Assembly: GCF_000243255.1 (NCBI RefSeq)
Contig: NZ_CM001436.1
Span: forward strand, 1,762,957 to 1,826,956
Direction of reading: 5' to 3'
From: Methanoplanus limicola DSM 2279
GTDB lineage: Archaea; Halobacteriota; Methanomicrobia; Methanomicrobiales; Methanomicrobiaceae
Length of the DNA stretch: 64,000 nt
The translations under genes and the position numbers were made by a program. Every line of letters begins with the position of its first letter. Position 1 is the first letter of the stretch. Under the pieces are notes generated by a model, which searched no databases, had not been told where the DNA came from, and was given only the letters and a program-made list of their open reading frames with translations. This document shows positions 34,981 through 43,652 of the stretch, one piece after another.

Positions 34981-35430
34981 ATGTCTGAAAATGCTGTAAT
35001 TATTACACTGATTGGTAAAAACCTCGCAAAAATGGGTCTTGAATTTATTTATAAAGGTGAGCTTGAAAAATGCGAAGGTTGCAGAATGTTTAAGGTCTGT
35101 AACAATCTGGTACCAAAAAGGAGATATCGCATTGTCGGACTTAGAGGAAATACAGTTCATTCCTGCAATATACATAACTCCGGAGTCTGCGCTATAGAAG
35201 TGATTGAACCTCCGGTCATTGCACTTATTGAATCAAAGCGGGCAATTCCCAAATCAGAAATAATATTCAATCAGACATGCCCGAATCTCACATGCAGCCT
35301 CTATGATATCTGTTTCCCGGAAGGTGTGATTGAAGGTGAGCGATATCAGGTATCAGGAGTTTTTGAGGAGAATGACCAGCCATGCGCGATGAGCCGGAAG
35401 TTAAGAAAAGTAGAGCTTACTCCGATCTGA
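34981..35430 (+). CDS. UPF0179 family protein, Cys-rich
   Basis: A 149-residue archaeal protein of unknown function. It carries cysteines in CEGCRMFKVC, HSCNIHNSGVC, and CPNLTCSLYDICF plus one near the C-terminus, enough for zinc or Fe-S binding. Segments such as LRGNTVHSC and EGERYQVSGVF fit the UPF0179 family. The start has a GGGAG ribosome binding site. It stands alone 58 bases after egsA, in the same direction. Confidence 0.87.
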   Translation: MSENAVIITLIGKNLAKMGLEFIYKGELEKCEGCRMFKVCNNLVPKRRYRIVGLRGNTVHSCNIHNSGVCAIEVIEPPVIALIESKRAIPKSEIIFNQTCPNLTCSLYDICFPEGVIEGERYQVSGVFEENDQPCAMSRKLRKVELTPI

Positions 35431-35504
35431 AAGAAAAACGTCATTTTGGTTGTAAAACTCAGAAATATCTACCCAAGGTTCAATATTTATTTCCACCTCA
35501 AAAA

Positions 35505-36365
35505 TTATTTTTCGGAGGCATCTGCAAGTTGAAAAGCAGTTTTTAGAATCTCTTCCCTGATTTTCAGACTGGACAGCCACCTTTCCGGGATGGAATCACA
35601 GCCATATTCAGCGCCACACAATGCACCGGTGACTGCAGCTATAGTATCTGTATCTCCCCCGATTGACACAGCATCCGAGACTGACTCCTCAAATGAATTT
35701 CCCTGCATAAAAAAAGCGAGTGCGCAGTGCGTTGTATCCAGCGCATCAATGGACGGGGTGAGTTCTCTTCTCTTAATCTTTGAGAGTTCTCCCAGAACCT
35801 CTTCATTTCTGCATCCGGAGAGTGCGAGATAATAAGCCTCCCTCCTGCCGCGGCCCCTGCACATACAGCTAATCATCATATTTACAAAAGCCGAGCATTC
35901 ACAGGCGACCGGGTGGTAATGTGTCATCTGTGAATATAGAATACTCATTGTCCTGACTTTATCAGGCCCGAAGAAAATACCCACCGGCGCACCCCTCATA
36001 ACACTGCCGTTTGTCCTGCCGCCTCCTGAATCGTAAACCTCTTTTGAGATGCGAAATGCAGATTTGCCCGCTAATACGGCTTCAAACACCCTTGCAGATG
36101 TAGGACCGAATAATTTTCTGTGAATCCTGAAACTTTCAGCCATGAAGAGCGCAGTTTCGTCATAGGCAAGTTTTCTATGCTTGATTAACGATTTAGCGAC
36201 AGATAAGGCCTGATATGTATCATCCGTAACCTCTCCTCCCCTCAGATTATGAACACCCCCGGAAATAATATCAGATACAGGCTTATTTTCTGGTTTTAAG
36301 CCCTCAAAGGCTGCACCTAACGCATCCCCCACAGATAAACCTACAAGTGACCCCGCTTTTTTCAT
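35505..36365 (-). CDS. ADP-ribosylglycohydrolase family protein
   Basis: A 286-residue enzyme of the DraG/ARH family, which removes ADP-ribose from proteins or related conjugates using two metal ions. The motifs GLSVGDALGAAFEG, the metal-binding EVTDDTYQAL, RTNGSVMRGAPVG, and SIGGDTDTIAAVTGAL are all present. The frame is open to 36557, but the ATG at 36365 starts right at the family N-terminus; the upstream part is low in similarity to any domain and would run into the divergent UPF0058 gene. No DraT-like transferase is nearby. Confidence 0.88.
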   Translation of the reverse strand: MKKAGSLVGLSVGDALGAAFEGLKPENKPVSDIISGGVHNLRGGEVTDDTYQALSVAKSLIKHRKLAYDETALFMAESFRIHRKLFGPTSARVFEAVLAGKSAFRISKEVYDSGGGRTNGSVMRGAPVGIFFGPDKVRTMSILYSQMTHYHPVACECSAFVNMMISCMCRGRGRREAYYLALSGCRNEEVLGELSKIKRRELTPSIDALDTTHCALAFFMQGNSFEESVSDAVSIGGDTDTIAAVTGALCGAEYGCDSIPERWLSSLKIREEILKTAFQLADASEK

Positions 36366-36439
36366 TATCTCAGATATAAACCTCACCAATAAATTATATG
36401 TGGTTTCGGCTGAACTAAATCTTAAGGATTGGTGATCTA

Positions 36440-36706
36440 GTGCAGAAAGAGGAATTACTACATCTACACATGCTTTTAGTTCAGGTAAAAAAATATTATG
36501 AGTCAACAAACTGTGATGAGATTCTGACCGAGAGATATGATAATCTGAAAATATCACCGGTTCATATTCACAAAAACAAAATCTGCCATAAAGAGGCTAT
36601 TTTGACTCTTGGTGACGAACTTGTCGGATATATTCAGAGCAGAAGTGTGCCCACAGTTGAATACTCACCGGGTGCAGGTTCAGAAGAGGTTGCTGTTGAA
36701 CACTGA
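36440..36706 (+). CDS. UPF0058 family protein
   Basis: An 88-residue archaeal protein starting with a GTG after a GGTGATC ribosome binding site. MQKEELLHLHMLLVQVKKYYE and the segment SPVHIHKNKICHKEAILTLGDEL are characteristic of UPF0058, a small helical family, possibly metal- or nucleic-acid-binding (His-rich centre). Its last 11 bases overlap the likely TTG start of elp3, so translation is probably coupled. Confidence 0.87.
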   Translation: MQKEELLHLHMLLVQVKKYYESTNCDEILTERYDNLKISPVHIHKNKICHKEAILTLGDELVGYIQSRSVPTVEYSPGAGSEEVAVEH

Positions 36707-38285
36707 CCCAAAAAATCAGGATTTTGTTTTAAGGGAATTAATCTCCCGAATTTTATCGGAAGCCAGAGATTCTTCAGATGTTCCCGGGATAAAAACATCT
36801 GTTGCTAAAAAATACAGGCTTCATACTATCCCGCGCAATTCAGAGATATTTTCTTCTGCAACTGAGGTTGAGAAGGAACTTTTAAGGCCTTTTGTTCAGG
36901 TTAAGCCCTCACGAACTATCTCAGGGGTAGCGCCCGTGGCAGTTATGACTTCGCCGCATTCATGCCCTCACGGGATATGTCTGCCATGTCCGGGAGGTCC
37001 GGACCATCCGTTTAAATCTCCCCAGAGTTATACCGGAGAGGAACCGGCGGCTTTGAGGGGCAGGCAGCTTGAATACGACCCTTATAATCAGGTTCAGGCA
37101 AGGCTTAAACAGTTTGAGATACTTGGCCATCACATTGACAAAGCCGAGTTAATTGTGATGGGCGGCACTATGACTGCAAGAGACTCTGAATATCAGGAAT
37201 GGTTTATGAGGTCATGTATTCGGGCAATGAACGAATATAATTCTGATAACAGAGGAGACATATTCACATTCGAAGAACTTTGCAGAGAGAATGAATCCTC
37301 CGGGGTACGATGCATTGCAGTAACCTTTGAAACAAGACCTGACTGGTGCAAAAAAGAGCATATTGACAGAATGCTCACACTTGGAGTGACAAAAGTTGAA
37401 ATCGGTGTGCAGCAGACTAATGACAGGATACTGGACTTCAACAGGAGGGGACACAAAGTAAGTGATTCCATAGAGGCTAACAGACTCCTGCGCGATGCCG
37501 GAATTAAGGTTGGTTTTCACATCATGCCAAACCTCCCATCAGCAACGATTGATGACGACATAAAGATGTTTGACACGCTCTTTACCGATGAGGGTTTCTG
37601 TCCCGACTTTCTGAAGATATATCCCACACTTGTGACTCCCGGTTCAGAGATAGAGGATATGTGGACGAAAGGAAGTTACGATGTCTATGACGAGGATAAA
37701 CTCATTGATCTTGTGGCTTATGGGAAATCACGCCTTCCGGAATATGTACGCCTGCAGAGAGTTCAGCGCGACATACCTGCAAAGCTGATTGTAGCCGGAT
37801 CGCACTTCAGCAATTTCAGACAGCTTGCAGGCAGCAGACTGACTGAAAGGGGTGGAAAGTGCCGCTGCATAAGATGCAGGGAAGCCGGAAGGAACAGAAT
37901 TGATGAAGAGCCGCATATTGAGATTACTGAGTATCCATGCTGCGGAGGCAGGGAATTTTTTATTCAGTTCACCGCAAGTGATGCACTCATTGGTTTTGCA
38001 AGGCTGCGGTTTCCGTACATGCCCTGGAGAGATGAGCTTAAAGACGCAGCACTTCTCAGGGAACTTCATGTATATGGTTCTGTTGTGCCGATATCCGGTT
38101 CTGCCGGAGAGAATGAATGGCAGCATAAGAGTTTTGGTGACCGGCTCCTTAAATATGCAGAGAGTATTGCAGCAGAGAATGGTTACGGAAAGATTGCCGT
38201 AATGAGCGGAATCGGCGTAAGGCCATACTACATGAAAAGGGGCTACATAAGAAACGGTCCATATATGGAAAAGGAGATCAGATGA
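36696..38285 (+). CDS. elp3: Elp3, tRNA uridine(34) carboxymethyl-type modification enzyme
   Basis: A radical SAM and acetyltransferase fusion that modifies the wobble uridine of tRNAs. In 529 residues it has the radical SAM cluster region (SPHSCPHGICLPCPGGP), the GGTMTARDSEYQEWF block, HIMPNLP, and a C-terminal GNAT domain (HVYGSVVPI, then GYGKIAVMSGIGVRPYYMKRGY). A Cys-rich linker (KCRCIRCREAG) adds zinc ligands. The frame is open from 36609; I chose the TTG at 36696 because GAGGT lies 5 bases before it and the protein then starts at the family N-terminus. Its stop overlaps the priS start (ATGA). Confidence 0.95.
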   Translation: MNTDPKNQDFVLRELISRILSEARDSSDVPGIKTSVAKKYRLHTIPRNSEIFSSATEVEKELLRPFVQVKPSRTISGVAPVAVMTSPHSCPHGICLPCPGGPDHPFKSPQSYTGEEPAALRGRQLEYDPYNQVQARLKQFEILGHHIDKAELIVMGGTMTARDSEYQEWFMRSCIRAMNEYNSDNRGDIFTFEELCRENESSGVRCIAVTFETRPDWCKKEHIDRMLTLGVTKVEIGVQQTNDRILDFNRRGHKVSDSIEANRLLRDAGIKVGFHIMPNLPSATIDDDIKMFDTLFTDEGFCPDFLKIYPTLVTPGSEIEDMWTKGSYDVYDEDKLIDLVAYGKSRLPEYVRLQRVQRDIPAKLIVAGSHFSNFRQLAGSRLTERGGKCRCIRCREAGRNRIDEEPHIEITEYPCCGGREFFIQFTASDALIGFARLRFPYMPWRDELKDAALLRELHVYGSVVPISGSAGENEWQHKSFGDRLLKYAESIAAENGYGKIAVMSGIGVRPYYMKRGYIRNGPYMEKEIR

Positions 38286-39424
38286 ATGCTGCAACTCTGG
38301 AGTATTTAAAACAGAATTTTTATAACCATTATAAAAAAGCCACCATAGAAGTTCCTCCGGCCATTGAACAGCGTGAATGGGGTTTCATCTTTTTTGATAC
38401 CTCCGATGATGTAAGAATGAGGCGCCACATATCATTCAGTTCAAAACCTGAAGTTGAGAATTATCTCCATGCAATGATTCCGCGCCACGTCTATCATTCT
38501 ACAGCATACTACCGTACTCCCTCAGCAGGAACAATGACTGATAAGGAATGGTGCGGGGCAGATCTTATATTTGATCTCGATGCCGACCACATAGTCCGGG
38601 GCGCATATGACATGATGCTTGCGCGTGTGAAGGAAGAGGTATTCAAACTAATTGCCATACTGCGCGATGAACTTGGATTCTCAGAGAAGGATATGTTCCT
38701 TGTCTTCTCCGGAGGAAGAGGATATCACATCCACATCAGAAACCTTGAGGTATTGGGCTGGAACAGTGCTGAGAGGCGTGAGATTGTAGATTATGTCTGC
38801 GGGACAGGGATTGACCCCCAGATTATGCTGAAGTCCCACACAACCGGCTCAGGATGGCCTGAGAGGTACAGAGAATCCCTTGCTGAATACCTGTGCCTGC
38901 TCTCTTCCGGAGAAAAAAAGTGTGCAGTTAAAAAAATTGGCGCACTTCGCGGAATTGGTGAAAAATCTGCTTCAGCATTTATTGAGTCCATGCCGGCATT
39001 ATCAAAGGCGCTGAAATCAGGCAGAAGCGACATTATAATCTCAGAGACTCAGAAAAAAATTCTGGAGGCTCTTAAATCTGATTCAGCCGAATATAGGGAA
39101 ATTTTTGATAAAAGGGCAGTTTTAACCGATGAACCGGTTACAACCGACATCAAACGCCTTATACGAATGCCCGGATCGCTTCATGGCGGAAGTTCAATGA
39201 GGGTTGTACCAATGCCGGTTTCTGAACTTTCAGGGTTTGATCCTCTGACTGATGCAGTTGTGTTTGGTGATGATGATATAATTGTAGATGCTAAATTTCC
39301 TGTGACAATGCCTATACTCGGGAATAAATATTCCCTGGATAAAGGATTAAACAGAGTACCCGAAGCACTTGCCCTGTTCCTCTGCGCAAGAGGAATTGCT
39401 GAGTTTTCGGGCGCCAGAAGATAA
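38282..39424 (+). CDS. priS: DNA primase small (catalytic) subunit PriS
   Basis: Catalytic subunit of the archaeal/eukaryotic primase, synthesising primers for replication. The 380 residues contain the catalytic aspartates in LIFDLDADH, the nucleotide-binding SGGRGYHIH motif, and C-terminal RLIRMPGSLHGGSSMRVV. It overlaps elp3 by 4 bases and is followed after 11 bases by gins51, a common archaeal pairing of primase with a GINS subunit. The large subunit PriL is not in this window. Confidence 0.97.
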   Translation: MNAATLEYLKQNFYNHYKKATIEVPPAIEQREWGFIFFDTSDDVRMRRHISFSSKPEVENYLHAMIPRHVYHSTAYYRTPSAGTMTDKEWCGADLIFDLDADHIVRGAYDMMLARVKEEVFKLIAILRDELGFSEKDMFLVFSGGRGYHIHIRNLEVLGWNSAERREIVDYVCGTGIDPQIMLKSHTTGSGWPERYRESLAEYLCLLSSGEKKCAVKKIGALRGIGEKSASAFIESMPALSKALKSGRSDIIISETQKKILEALKSDSAEYREIFDKRAVLTDEPVTTDIKRLIRMPGSLHGGSSMRVVPMPVSELSGFDPLTDAVVFGDDDIIVDAKFPVTMPILGNKYSLDKGLNRVPEALALFLCARGIAEFSGARR

Positions 39425-39435
39425 ATTACCGGTGA

Positions 39436-40173
39436 ATGATGTCTGGCATATGCAACATAGATCTGGATTATCTAAGACTCATAGTACTTGATGAGAGAGG
39501 GAGCGGAAAGTTATCTGAAATTCCGGATGACGTCTATAGCGAAGCGCTTGAATATCTCTCAGAACTTTACTCCGAAGCAAGTTCAATCGATCACTTTATG
39601 ACTGAGCGCGGAAGTGAACTGCTGAATGAGATCGAGAGCGTTCAGGCCACTCTGCAGGATATTACAAATCAGAGAATAAGAAAAATAATTAAACTCGCTG
39701 AAATTCAGGCAGACTGCGGCAAAACCGATAAAGAAGAACTCAAAAGGATGCTGCCTCCTGAAGAGGAGATGTATGACAAAATTCTTCTGGCCATTGGAGA
39801 ATGCCGTAAAAAATTTACAGAACCTGAATTTCTGAGAACAACTAAGAAAAGCGCGGCAGTAAATCAACAGATTACAGCCCGCGTGGATGAGGAGATATTA
39901 TCTGAAGATTATATATCCGACATTATCCCACATATTGACGATATATTGATAAAAGAAGCCGAAAATGAACCCAAATCAGAATTCTCCCGCCCGGAAAAAA
40001 GTGGCGGAATTGAATATGAACCGATTTATATCATTGAAAATATTGATTCTTTTATGGGCATTGACGGCAGGATATATAATCTTTCAGCAGAAGATATTGT
40101 TACACTTCCCAGAATAAATGCCGATGTTCTGTATAATCGCAACATAGCCTTAAATATAGGCATTGGTAAATGA
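39436..40173 (+). CDS. GINS complex subunit Gins51
   Basis: Subunit of the GINS complex, which activates the MCM helicase at replication forks. The 245 residues have a helical N-terminal A domain (LDYLRLIVLDERGSGKLSEIPDDVYSEALEYL) and a C-terminal small B domain (IIENIDSFMGIDGRIYNLSAEDIVTLPRINADVL), the A-then-B order of the Gins51 type, separated by an acidic linker. Two adjacent ATGs (39436, 39439) follow a GGTG site. Location directly after priS supports the call. Confidence 0.88.
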   Translation: MMSGICNIDLDYLRLIVLDERGSGKLSEIPDDVYSEALEYLSELYSEASSIDHFMTERGSELLNEIESVQATLQDITNQRIRKIIKLAEIQADCGKTDKEELKRMLPPEEEMYDKILLAIGECRKKFTEPEFLRTTKKSAAVNQQITARVDEEILSEDYISDIIPHIDDILIKEAENEPKSEFSRPEKSGGIEYEPIYIIENIDSFMGIDGRIYNLSAEDIVTLPRINADVLYNRNIALNIGIGK

Positions 40174-40221
40174 TAATGGGATTTAACAGGTAAATCAAAT
40201 ATCTGATATACGTCTGTAATT

Positions 40222-40252
40222 GCCGCCTCAATGCTCCAATAATTGTGGCGGC
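40222..40252 (+). promoter_or_regulatory. Leader hairpin before the L44e operon
   Basis: GCCGCC-t-CAAT pairs with ATTG-t-GGCGGC around a 9-base loop, ten base pairs with one T-T mismatch. It ends 31 bases before the rpl44e start. It may terminate gins51 transcription or act in the leader of the ribosomal protein operon. Confidence 0.4.
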
Positions 40253-40283
40253 TTATTTCCAAAGAACAGGGGCCTGATATTTT

Positions 40284-40562
40284 ATGAAAATGCCAGTAAA
40301 ATTCAAAACATATTGTCCGTACTGCAGAACCCACGAGGTTCATGAAGTAGAGAAAGTAAAGAAAGGCCGCGATCTACATTTACACTGGATCGACAGGCAG
40401 AAAGCACGCAGAAGTAAAGTAGGAAATATGGGTAAATTCTCAAAAGTGCCCGGTGGAGACAAACCTACAAAGAGAATCAATGTAAGATACCGCTGCACAA
40501 AATGCAGTAAAGCGCACCTTCGCGCTGGTGTCAAAGCAGGAAAATTCGAGCTTACGGAGTGA
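40284..40562 (+). CDS. rpl44e: Ribosomal protein L44e
   Basis: Large-subunit protein found in archaea and eukaryotes, at the E site. The 92 residues have zinc-binding pairs in YCPYCRTHEVHEVEKVKKGR and YRCTKCSKAH and the basic middle typical of the family. It heads a run L44e-S27e-aIF2alpha-Nop10, a conserved archaeal order. S27e begins 5 bases after its stop. Confidence 0.97.
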   Translation: MKMPVKFKTYCPYCRTHEVHEVEKVKKGRDLHLHWIDRQKARRSKVGNMGKFSKVPGGDKPTKRINVRYRCTKCSKAHLRAGVKAGKFELTE

Positions 40563-40567
40563 TTTAG

Positions 40568-40756
40568 ATGGTTCGTGTAAACAGAGAAAACAGATCAAAA
40601 TTTTATACAGTGAAATGCCCGGACTGCGAAAATGAGCAGAAGATATTCCAGAGGGCAAGCTCAGTCGTGGACTGTGTTGTCTGCGGAAAGGTTCTTGCAG
40701 AGCCTAAGGGCGGAAATGCGGATATAAAGGCAGAGATTATTGCCGAACACGAGTAA
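40568..40756 (+). CDS. rps27e: Ribosomal protein S27e
   Basis: Small-subunit zinc-ribbon protein of 62 residues. Four cysteines in KCPDCENEQ and VVDCVVCGKVL bind zinc. A GAGTGAT ribosome binding site overlaps the end of rpl44e. The gene lies 8 bases before aIF2alpha. Confidence 0.97.
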   Translation: MVRVNRENRSKFYTVKCPDCENEQKIFQRASSVVDCVVCGKVLAEPKGGNADIKAEIIAEHE

Positions 40757-40764
40757 TATTAACT

Positions 40765-41550
40765 ATGTACGAGAGAGAATGGCCGGACGAAGGTGAACTT
40801 GTAGTATGCACTGTTACAAATGTGAAGGATTTTGTCTCATTTGTTTCACTTGATGAATACGATGACCGTGAAGGTCTGATACCTATTGCTGAGGTTGCAC
40901 GGGGATGGATTAAGCACATACGTGATTATGTCCGTGAAGGGCAGAAGGTTGTGTGCAAGGTTCTCCATGTGAACAAAAGCCGCGGGCACATAGATCTCTC
41001 TCTGAAAGATGTTAACGATCATCAGCGCAAGGAAAAGATCCATGAGTGGAAGAATGAACAGAAGGCAGAGAAATGGATCGGTTTTATAGCCGAGAAATCC
41101 GGTGTCCCTGCTGAAGAGATTATCTCAAAATTCTTCCCGGAATATGGCGCACTTTTTCCGCCTTTTGAGGATGTGCTGATTGATGAGGAAAAGACACTTT
41201 CAAAGCTTAAACTTGATGAAAGTGTTGCAAAGGCTTTTGTTGAAGTTGCAAATGAAAATGTAAAACTTCCTAAAGTTACTATCTCCGGCACTCTGATTCT
41301 GACATCTGACAAGCCTGACGGTGTTAATATAATCAGAAGGGCTCTCAGAAGTGCACAGCCAAAGATCGAAGGAGTTGAGCTTGAGCTTGTGTACGTCGGT
41401 GCCCCGAAATACCGTGTAAAGGTAACTGCACCGGATTATAAATCCGCTGAAAATGCAATCAACAAGGTTGCAAAAGCAGCGATCGGTGTCATGGAGCGGG
41501 CAGAAGGTGAAGGTAAATTCATCAGAAAGCAGCGCTCCGCTAAAAACTGA
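40765..41550 (+). CDS. Translation initiation factor aIF2 subunit alpha
   Basis: Alpha subunit of the heterotrimeric factor that carries initiator Met-tRNA to the ribosome. The 261 residues start with an S1/OB domain (GELVVCTVTNVKDFVSFVSLDEYDDREGLIPIAEVARGWIKHIRDYVREG), followed by a helical domain and the C-terminal alpha/beta domain that binds aIF2gamma (VTISGTLILTSDKPDGVNIIRRAL). The family length is normal. It is 13 bases before nop10, in the same operon. Confidence 0.96.
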   Translation: MYEREWPDEGELVVCTVTNVKDFVSFVSLDEYDDREGLIPIAEVARGWIKHIRDYVREGQKVVCKVLHVNKSRGHIDLSLKDVNDHQRKEKIHEWKNEQKAEKWIGFIAEKSGVPAEEIISKFFPEYGALFPPFEDVLIDEEKTLSKLKLDESVAKAFVEVANENVKLPKVTISGTLILTSDKPDGVNIIRRALRSAQPKIEGVELELVYVGAPKYRVKVTAPDYKSAENAINKVAKAAIGVMERAEGEGKFIRKQRSAKN

Positions 41551-41563
41551 TTAGACAGTTTAA

Positions 41564-41734
41564 ATGACCAGACACATAAGATGCTGTCCTAAGGACAGCA
41601 GGTATTCTCTTTCCTTTGTCTGTCCTGTTTGTGGTGGCAGTACTGTTATTGCACATCCTCCGCGTTTCTCACCTCAGGACAGATATGGAAAATACAGGAG
41701 GGAGGTTAAAAGAAATGAAGGATATAACTATTGA
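41564..41734 (+). CDS. Ribosome biogenesis protein Nop10
   Basis: A 56-residue component of the H/ACA guide RNP, which isomerises uridines to pseudouridine with Cbf5, Gar1 and L7Ae. The N-terminal zinc-ribbon-like part (MTRHIRCCPKDSRYSL, then VCPVCGG) and the C-terminal AHPPRFSPQDRYGKYRR helix match the family exactly. The second Cys of the first zinc knuckle is replaced by Asp (CPKD), with an extra Cys just before. Its last 20 bases overlap the start of the PAC2 gene in another frame. The position after aIF2alpha is the conserved archaeal one. Confidence 0.94.
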   Translation: MTRHIRCCPKDSRYSLSFVCPVCGGSTVIAHPPRFSPQDRYGKYRREVKRNEGYNY

Positions 41735-42467
41735 TTTTTTTGAGGAGAATCCAGAAGACAACAGATGCGATATAATGATCGAAGGTCTTCCGGGTGTGGG
41801 GCAGGTTGGAAAACTTGTAGCAGAGCACCTGATCGAAGAGCTGGGTGCAGAAAAGGTAGCTGAGATCCAGTCTGTTTTCTTCCCTCCACAGGTTATAATT
41901 GATGAAACCGGCGTAGCGCATATGCCAAACAACGAAATTTTCAGATATTCCGGAAAAGATTTAAATATTCTCTTTCTGACTGGAGATTTTCAGAGCAGTT
42001 CACCTGAAGGGCATTATCTTATGACTGATGCTTATCTGGATATAGCTGAGAAGTATGGTGTTAAAAGAATATACACCCTTGGCGGATATGGTGTAGGGCA
42101 CCTCATCGATGAGATTAGGGTTTTGGCTGCAGTTAACAGCGATACTCTGAAGGATGAAGTTGAGAAAGCCGGCGCAGTATTTGCAAAGGAAGAACCTGGG
42201 GGAGGAATAATCGGTGCATCAGGTCTTCTTTTAGGACTTGGTGTCAGAAGAGAGATCGAAGGAATCTGCCTTATGGGAGAGACCTCCGGATATCTCGTTG
42301 ACCCGAAAAGCTCAGCCAGCGTTCTTGAAGTTCTTTCAAAATTAACCGGAATAGAAGTTGATCCAACAAAACTTGTAGAACGGGCAGATGAGATGGAAGT
42401 CTTTGTTGAACGCTTAAAAGCAATGGATCAGCAGAAATCTGATGAAGAACTGAGTTATATCGGTTAA
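41715..42467 (+). CDS. PAC2-family proteasome assembly chaperone homologue (second copy)
   Basis: A 250-residue PAC2 protein, paralogous to that at 15051. The N-terminus DIMIEGLPGVGQVGKLVAEHLIEEL, the middle ILFLTGDFQSSSPEGHYLMTDAYLDIA and GICLMGETSGYLVDPKSS are typical. The frame is open to 41616, but that extension duplicates the nop10 region in a wrong frame and looks artificial. The ATG at 41715 has GGAGG about 11 bases before it. It is the fifth gene of the translation operon. Confidence 0.87.
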   Translation: MKDITIDFFEENPEDNRCDIMIEGLPGVGQVGKLVAEHLIEELGAEKVAEIQSVFFPPQVIIDETGVAHMPNNEIFRYSGKDLNILFLTGDFQSSSPEGHYLMTDAYLDIAEKYGVKRIYTLGGYGVGHLIDEIRVLAAVNSDTLKDEVEKAGAVFAKEEPGGGIIGASGLLLGLGVRREIEGICLMGETSGYLVDPKSSASVLEVLSKLTGIEVDPTKLVERADEMEVFVERLKAMDQQKSDEELSYIG

Positions 42468-42481
42468 AGAGGATCATTTAA

Positions 42482-43609
42482 ATGATTCTTAATGCCGATT
42501 TTCATATTCATTCTCTTTTTTCAATGGCGGCTTCAAAAGATATGAGGCCACAAAAACTTCTTGACTCATGCGTTATTAAAGGCATTGATGTAATCGGAAG
42601 CGGCGATGCTATACACCCAAAGTGGCGGCAGATGTGGGATGATCCGGATATCAATTATCATGGCGTAACTATAATTCCAACAGCAGAAGTTGAGGGAAAA
42701 GGAAAGGTGCACCATCTGATCCTGATGAAGGATTTCGATACTGCGGAAAATATTTATTCTGAGATGACTCCGTTCAGCAGAAATATCAGTACCGGAGGGA
42801 GACCTCATGTAGCCCTGACGGGTGAAAGGATTGCTGAGATAGTTCACAATAACGGAGGATATATTGGCCCAGCACATGCCTTTACCCCGTGGACAGGAAT
42901 GTATGGCAAATTTGAGAGTATTACTGAGTGCTACGGCAGTGAGGTGGTGGATTTTCTTGAGCTTGGACTTTCGGCCGATACTTCATATGCCGCCGGAATC
43001 GAAGAACTTAAGGAGATTCCATTTCTTTCCAATTCAGATGCACACAGTCCGGCAGTAAACAAAATTGCAAGGGAATTCAACAGAATCAAAGTCAGCAGTA
43101 ATTCAGTAAAAGATATCATTTCAGCAGTTCTCAATAACAGAATCGTTCTCAACGCCGGTTTTTTTCCTGAGGAAGGTAAATACAACCGTACAGCATGTAC
43201 ACGATGTTTCAGACAGTTCAGTGCCCTAAAAGCAGAAAGCTTCAACTGGAAATGTCCGGACGATGGCGGTGCAATAAAGAGAGGTGTTCATGACCGGGCA
43301 AAATATCTCTCAAAAGAGGGATTTACAACCAAAAGGCCCGATTATGTACACATTATCCCACTTGGTGAAATAATAAAAAATGTACTCAAAACCTCTTCTC
43401 CCAATACGAAGGGCTGCCTGAAACTTTATGCTGAATTCATCCGTGAATTTGACAACGAGATAAATGTCCTTTTAAATGTAGATCCCTGTGAGCTGTCAGA
43501 ATTAAATGCAGAGGTTGGTCTTGCAGTAGAGAAGTTCAGGAGTAATGAGATCATTCTTCATCCGGGGGGCGGAGGAATGTACGGAAATTTTGAGATACCT
43601 TACAGATAA
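42482..43609 (+). CDS. Endonuclease Q-like PHP-domain protein
   Basis: Resembles archaeal EndoQ, which nicks DNA 5' of deaminated bases such as uracil, hypoxanthine and abasic sites. The 375 residues begin with a PHP domain (ADFHIHSLFSMAAS, GSGDAIHP, AEVEGKGKVHHL, AHAFTPW, SNSDAHSP), giving the metal-binding His and Asp residues. A zinc-finger region follows: C239-x2-C242 and C258, but the expected fourth Cys is Asp261 (CPDDGG). The C-terminal helical part (CELSELNAEVGLAVEKFRSNEIILHPGGGGMYG) is complete. A GAGGATC site precedes the ATG; the PAC2 gene ends 14 bases upstream. Confidence 0.88.
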   Translation: MILNADFHIHSLFSMAASKDMRPQKLLDSCVIKGIDVIGSGDAIHPKWRQMWDDPDINYHGVTIIPTAEVEGKGKVHHLILMKDFDTAENIYSEMTPFSRNISTGGRPHVALTGERIAEIVHNNGGYIGPAHAFTPWTGMYGKFESITECYGSEVVDFLELGLSADTSYAAGIEELKEIPFLSNSDAHSPAVNKIAREFNRIKVSSNSVKDIISAVLNNRIVLNAGFFPEEGKYNRTACTRCFRQFSALKAESFNWKCPDDGGAIKRGVHDRAKYLSKEGFTTKRPDYVHIIPLGEIIKNVLKTSSPNTKGCLKLYAEFIREFDNEINVLLNVDPCELSELNAEVGLAVEKFRSNEIILHPGGGGMYGNFEIPYR

Positions 43610-43652
43610 AAGATATATTGAAGAGATTTAAGATAATAATCAATCTGATTTT

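Noticed and set aside
41616-41714. Upstream extension of the second PAC2 gene
   Set aside because: It overlaps nop10 in another frame; nop10 matches its family end to end and the PAC2 ATG at 41715 has its own GGAGG site.
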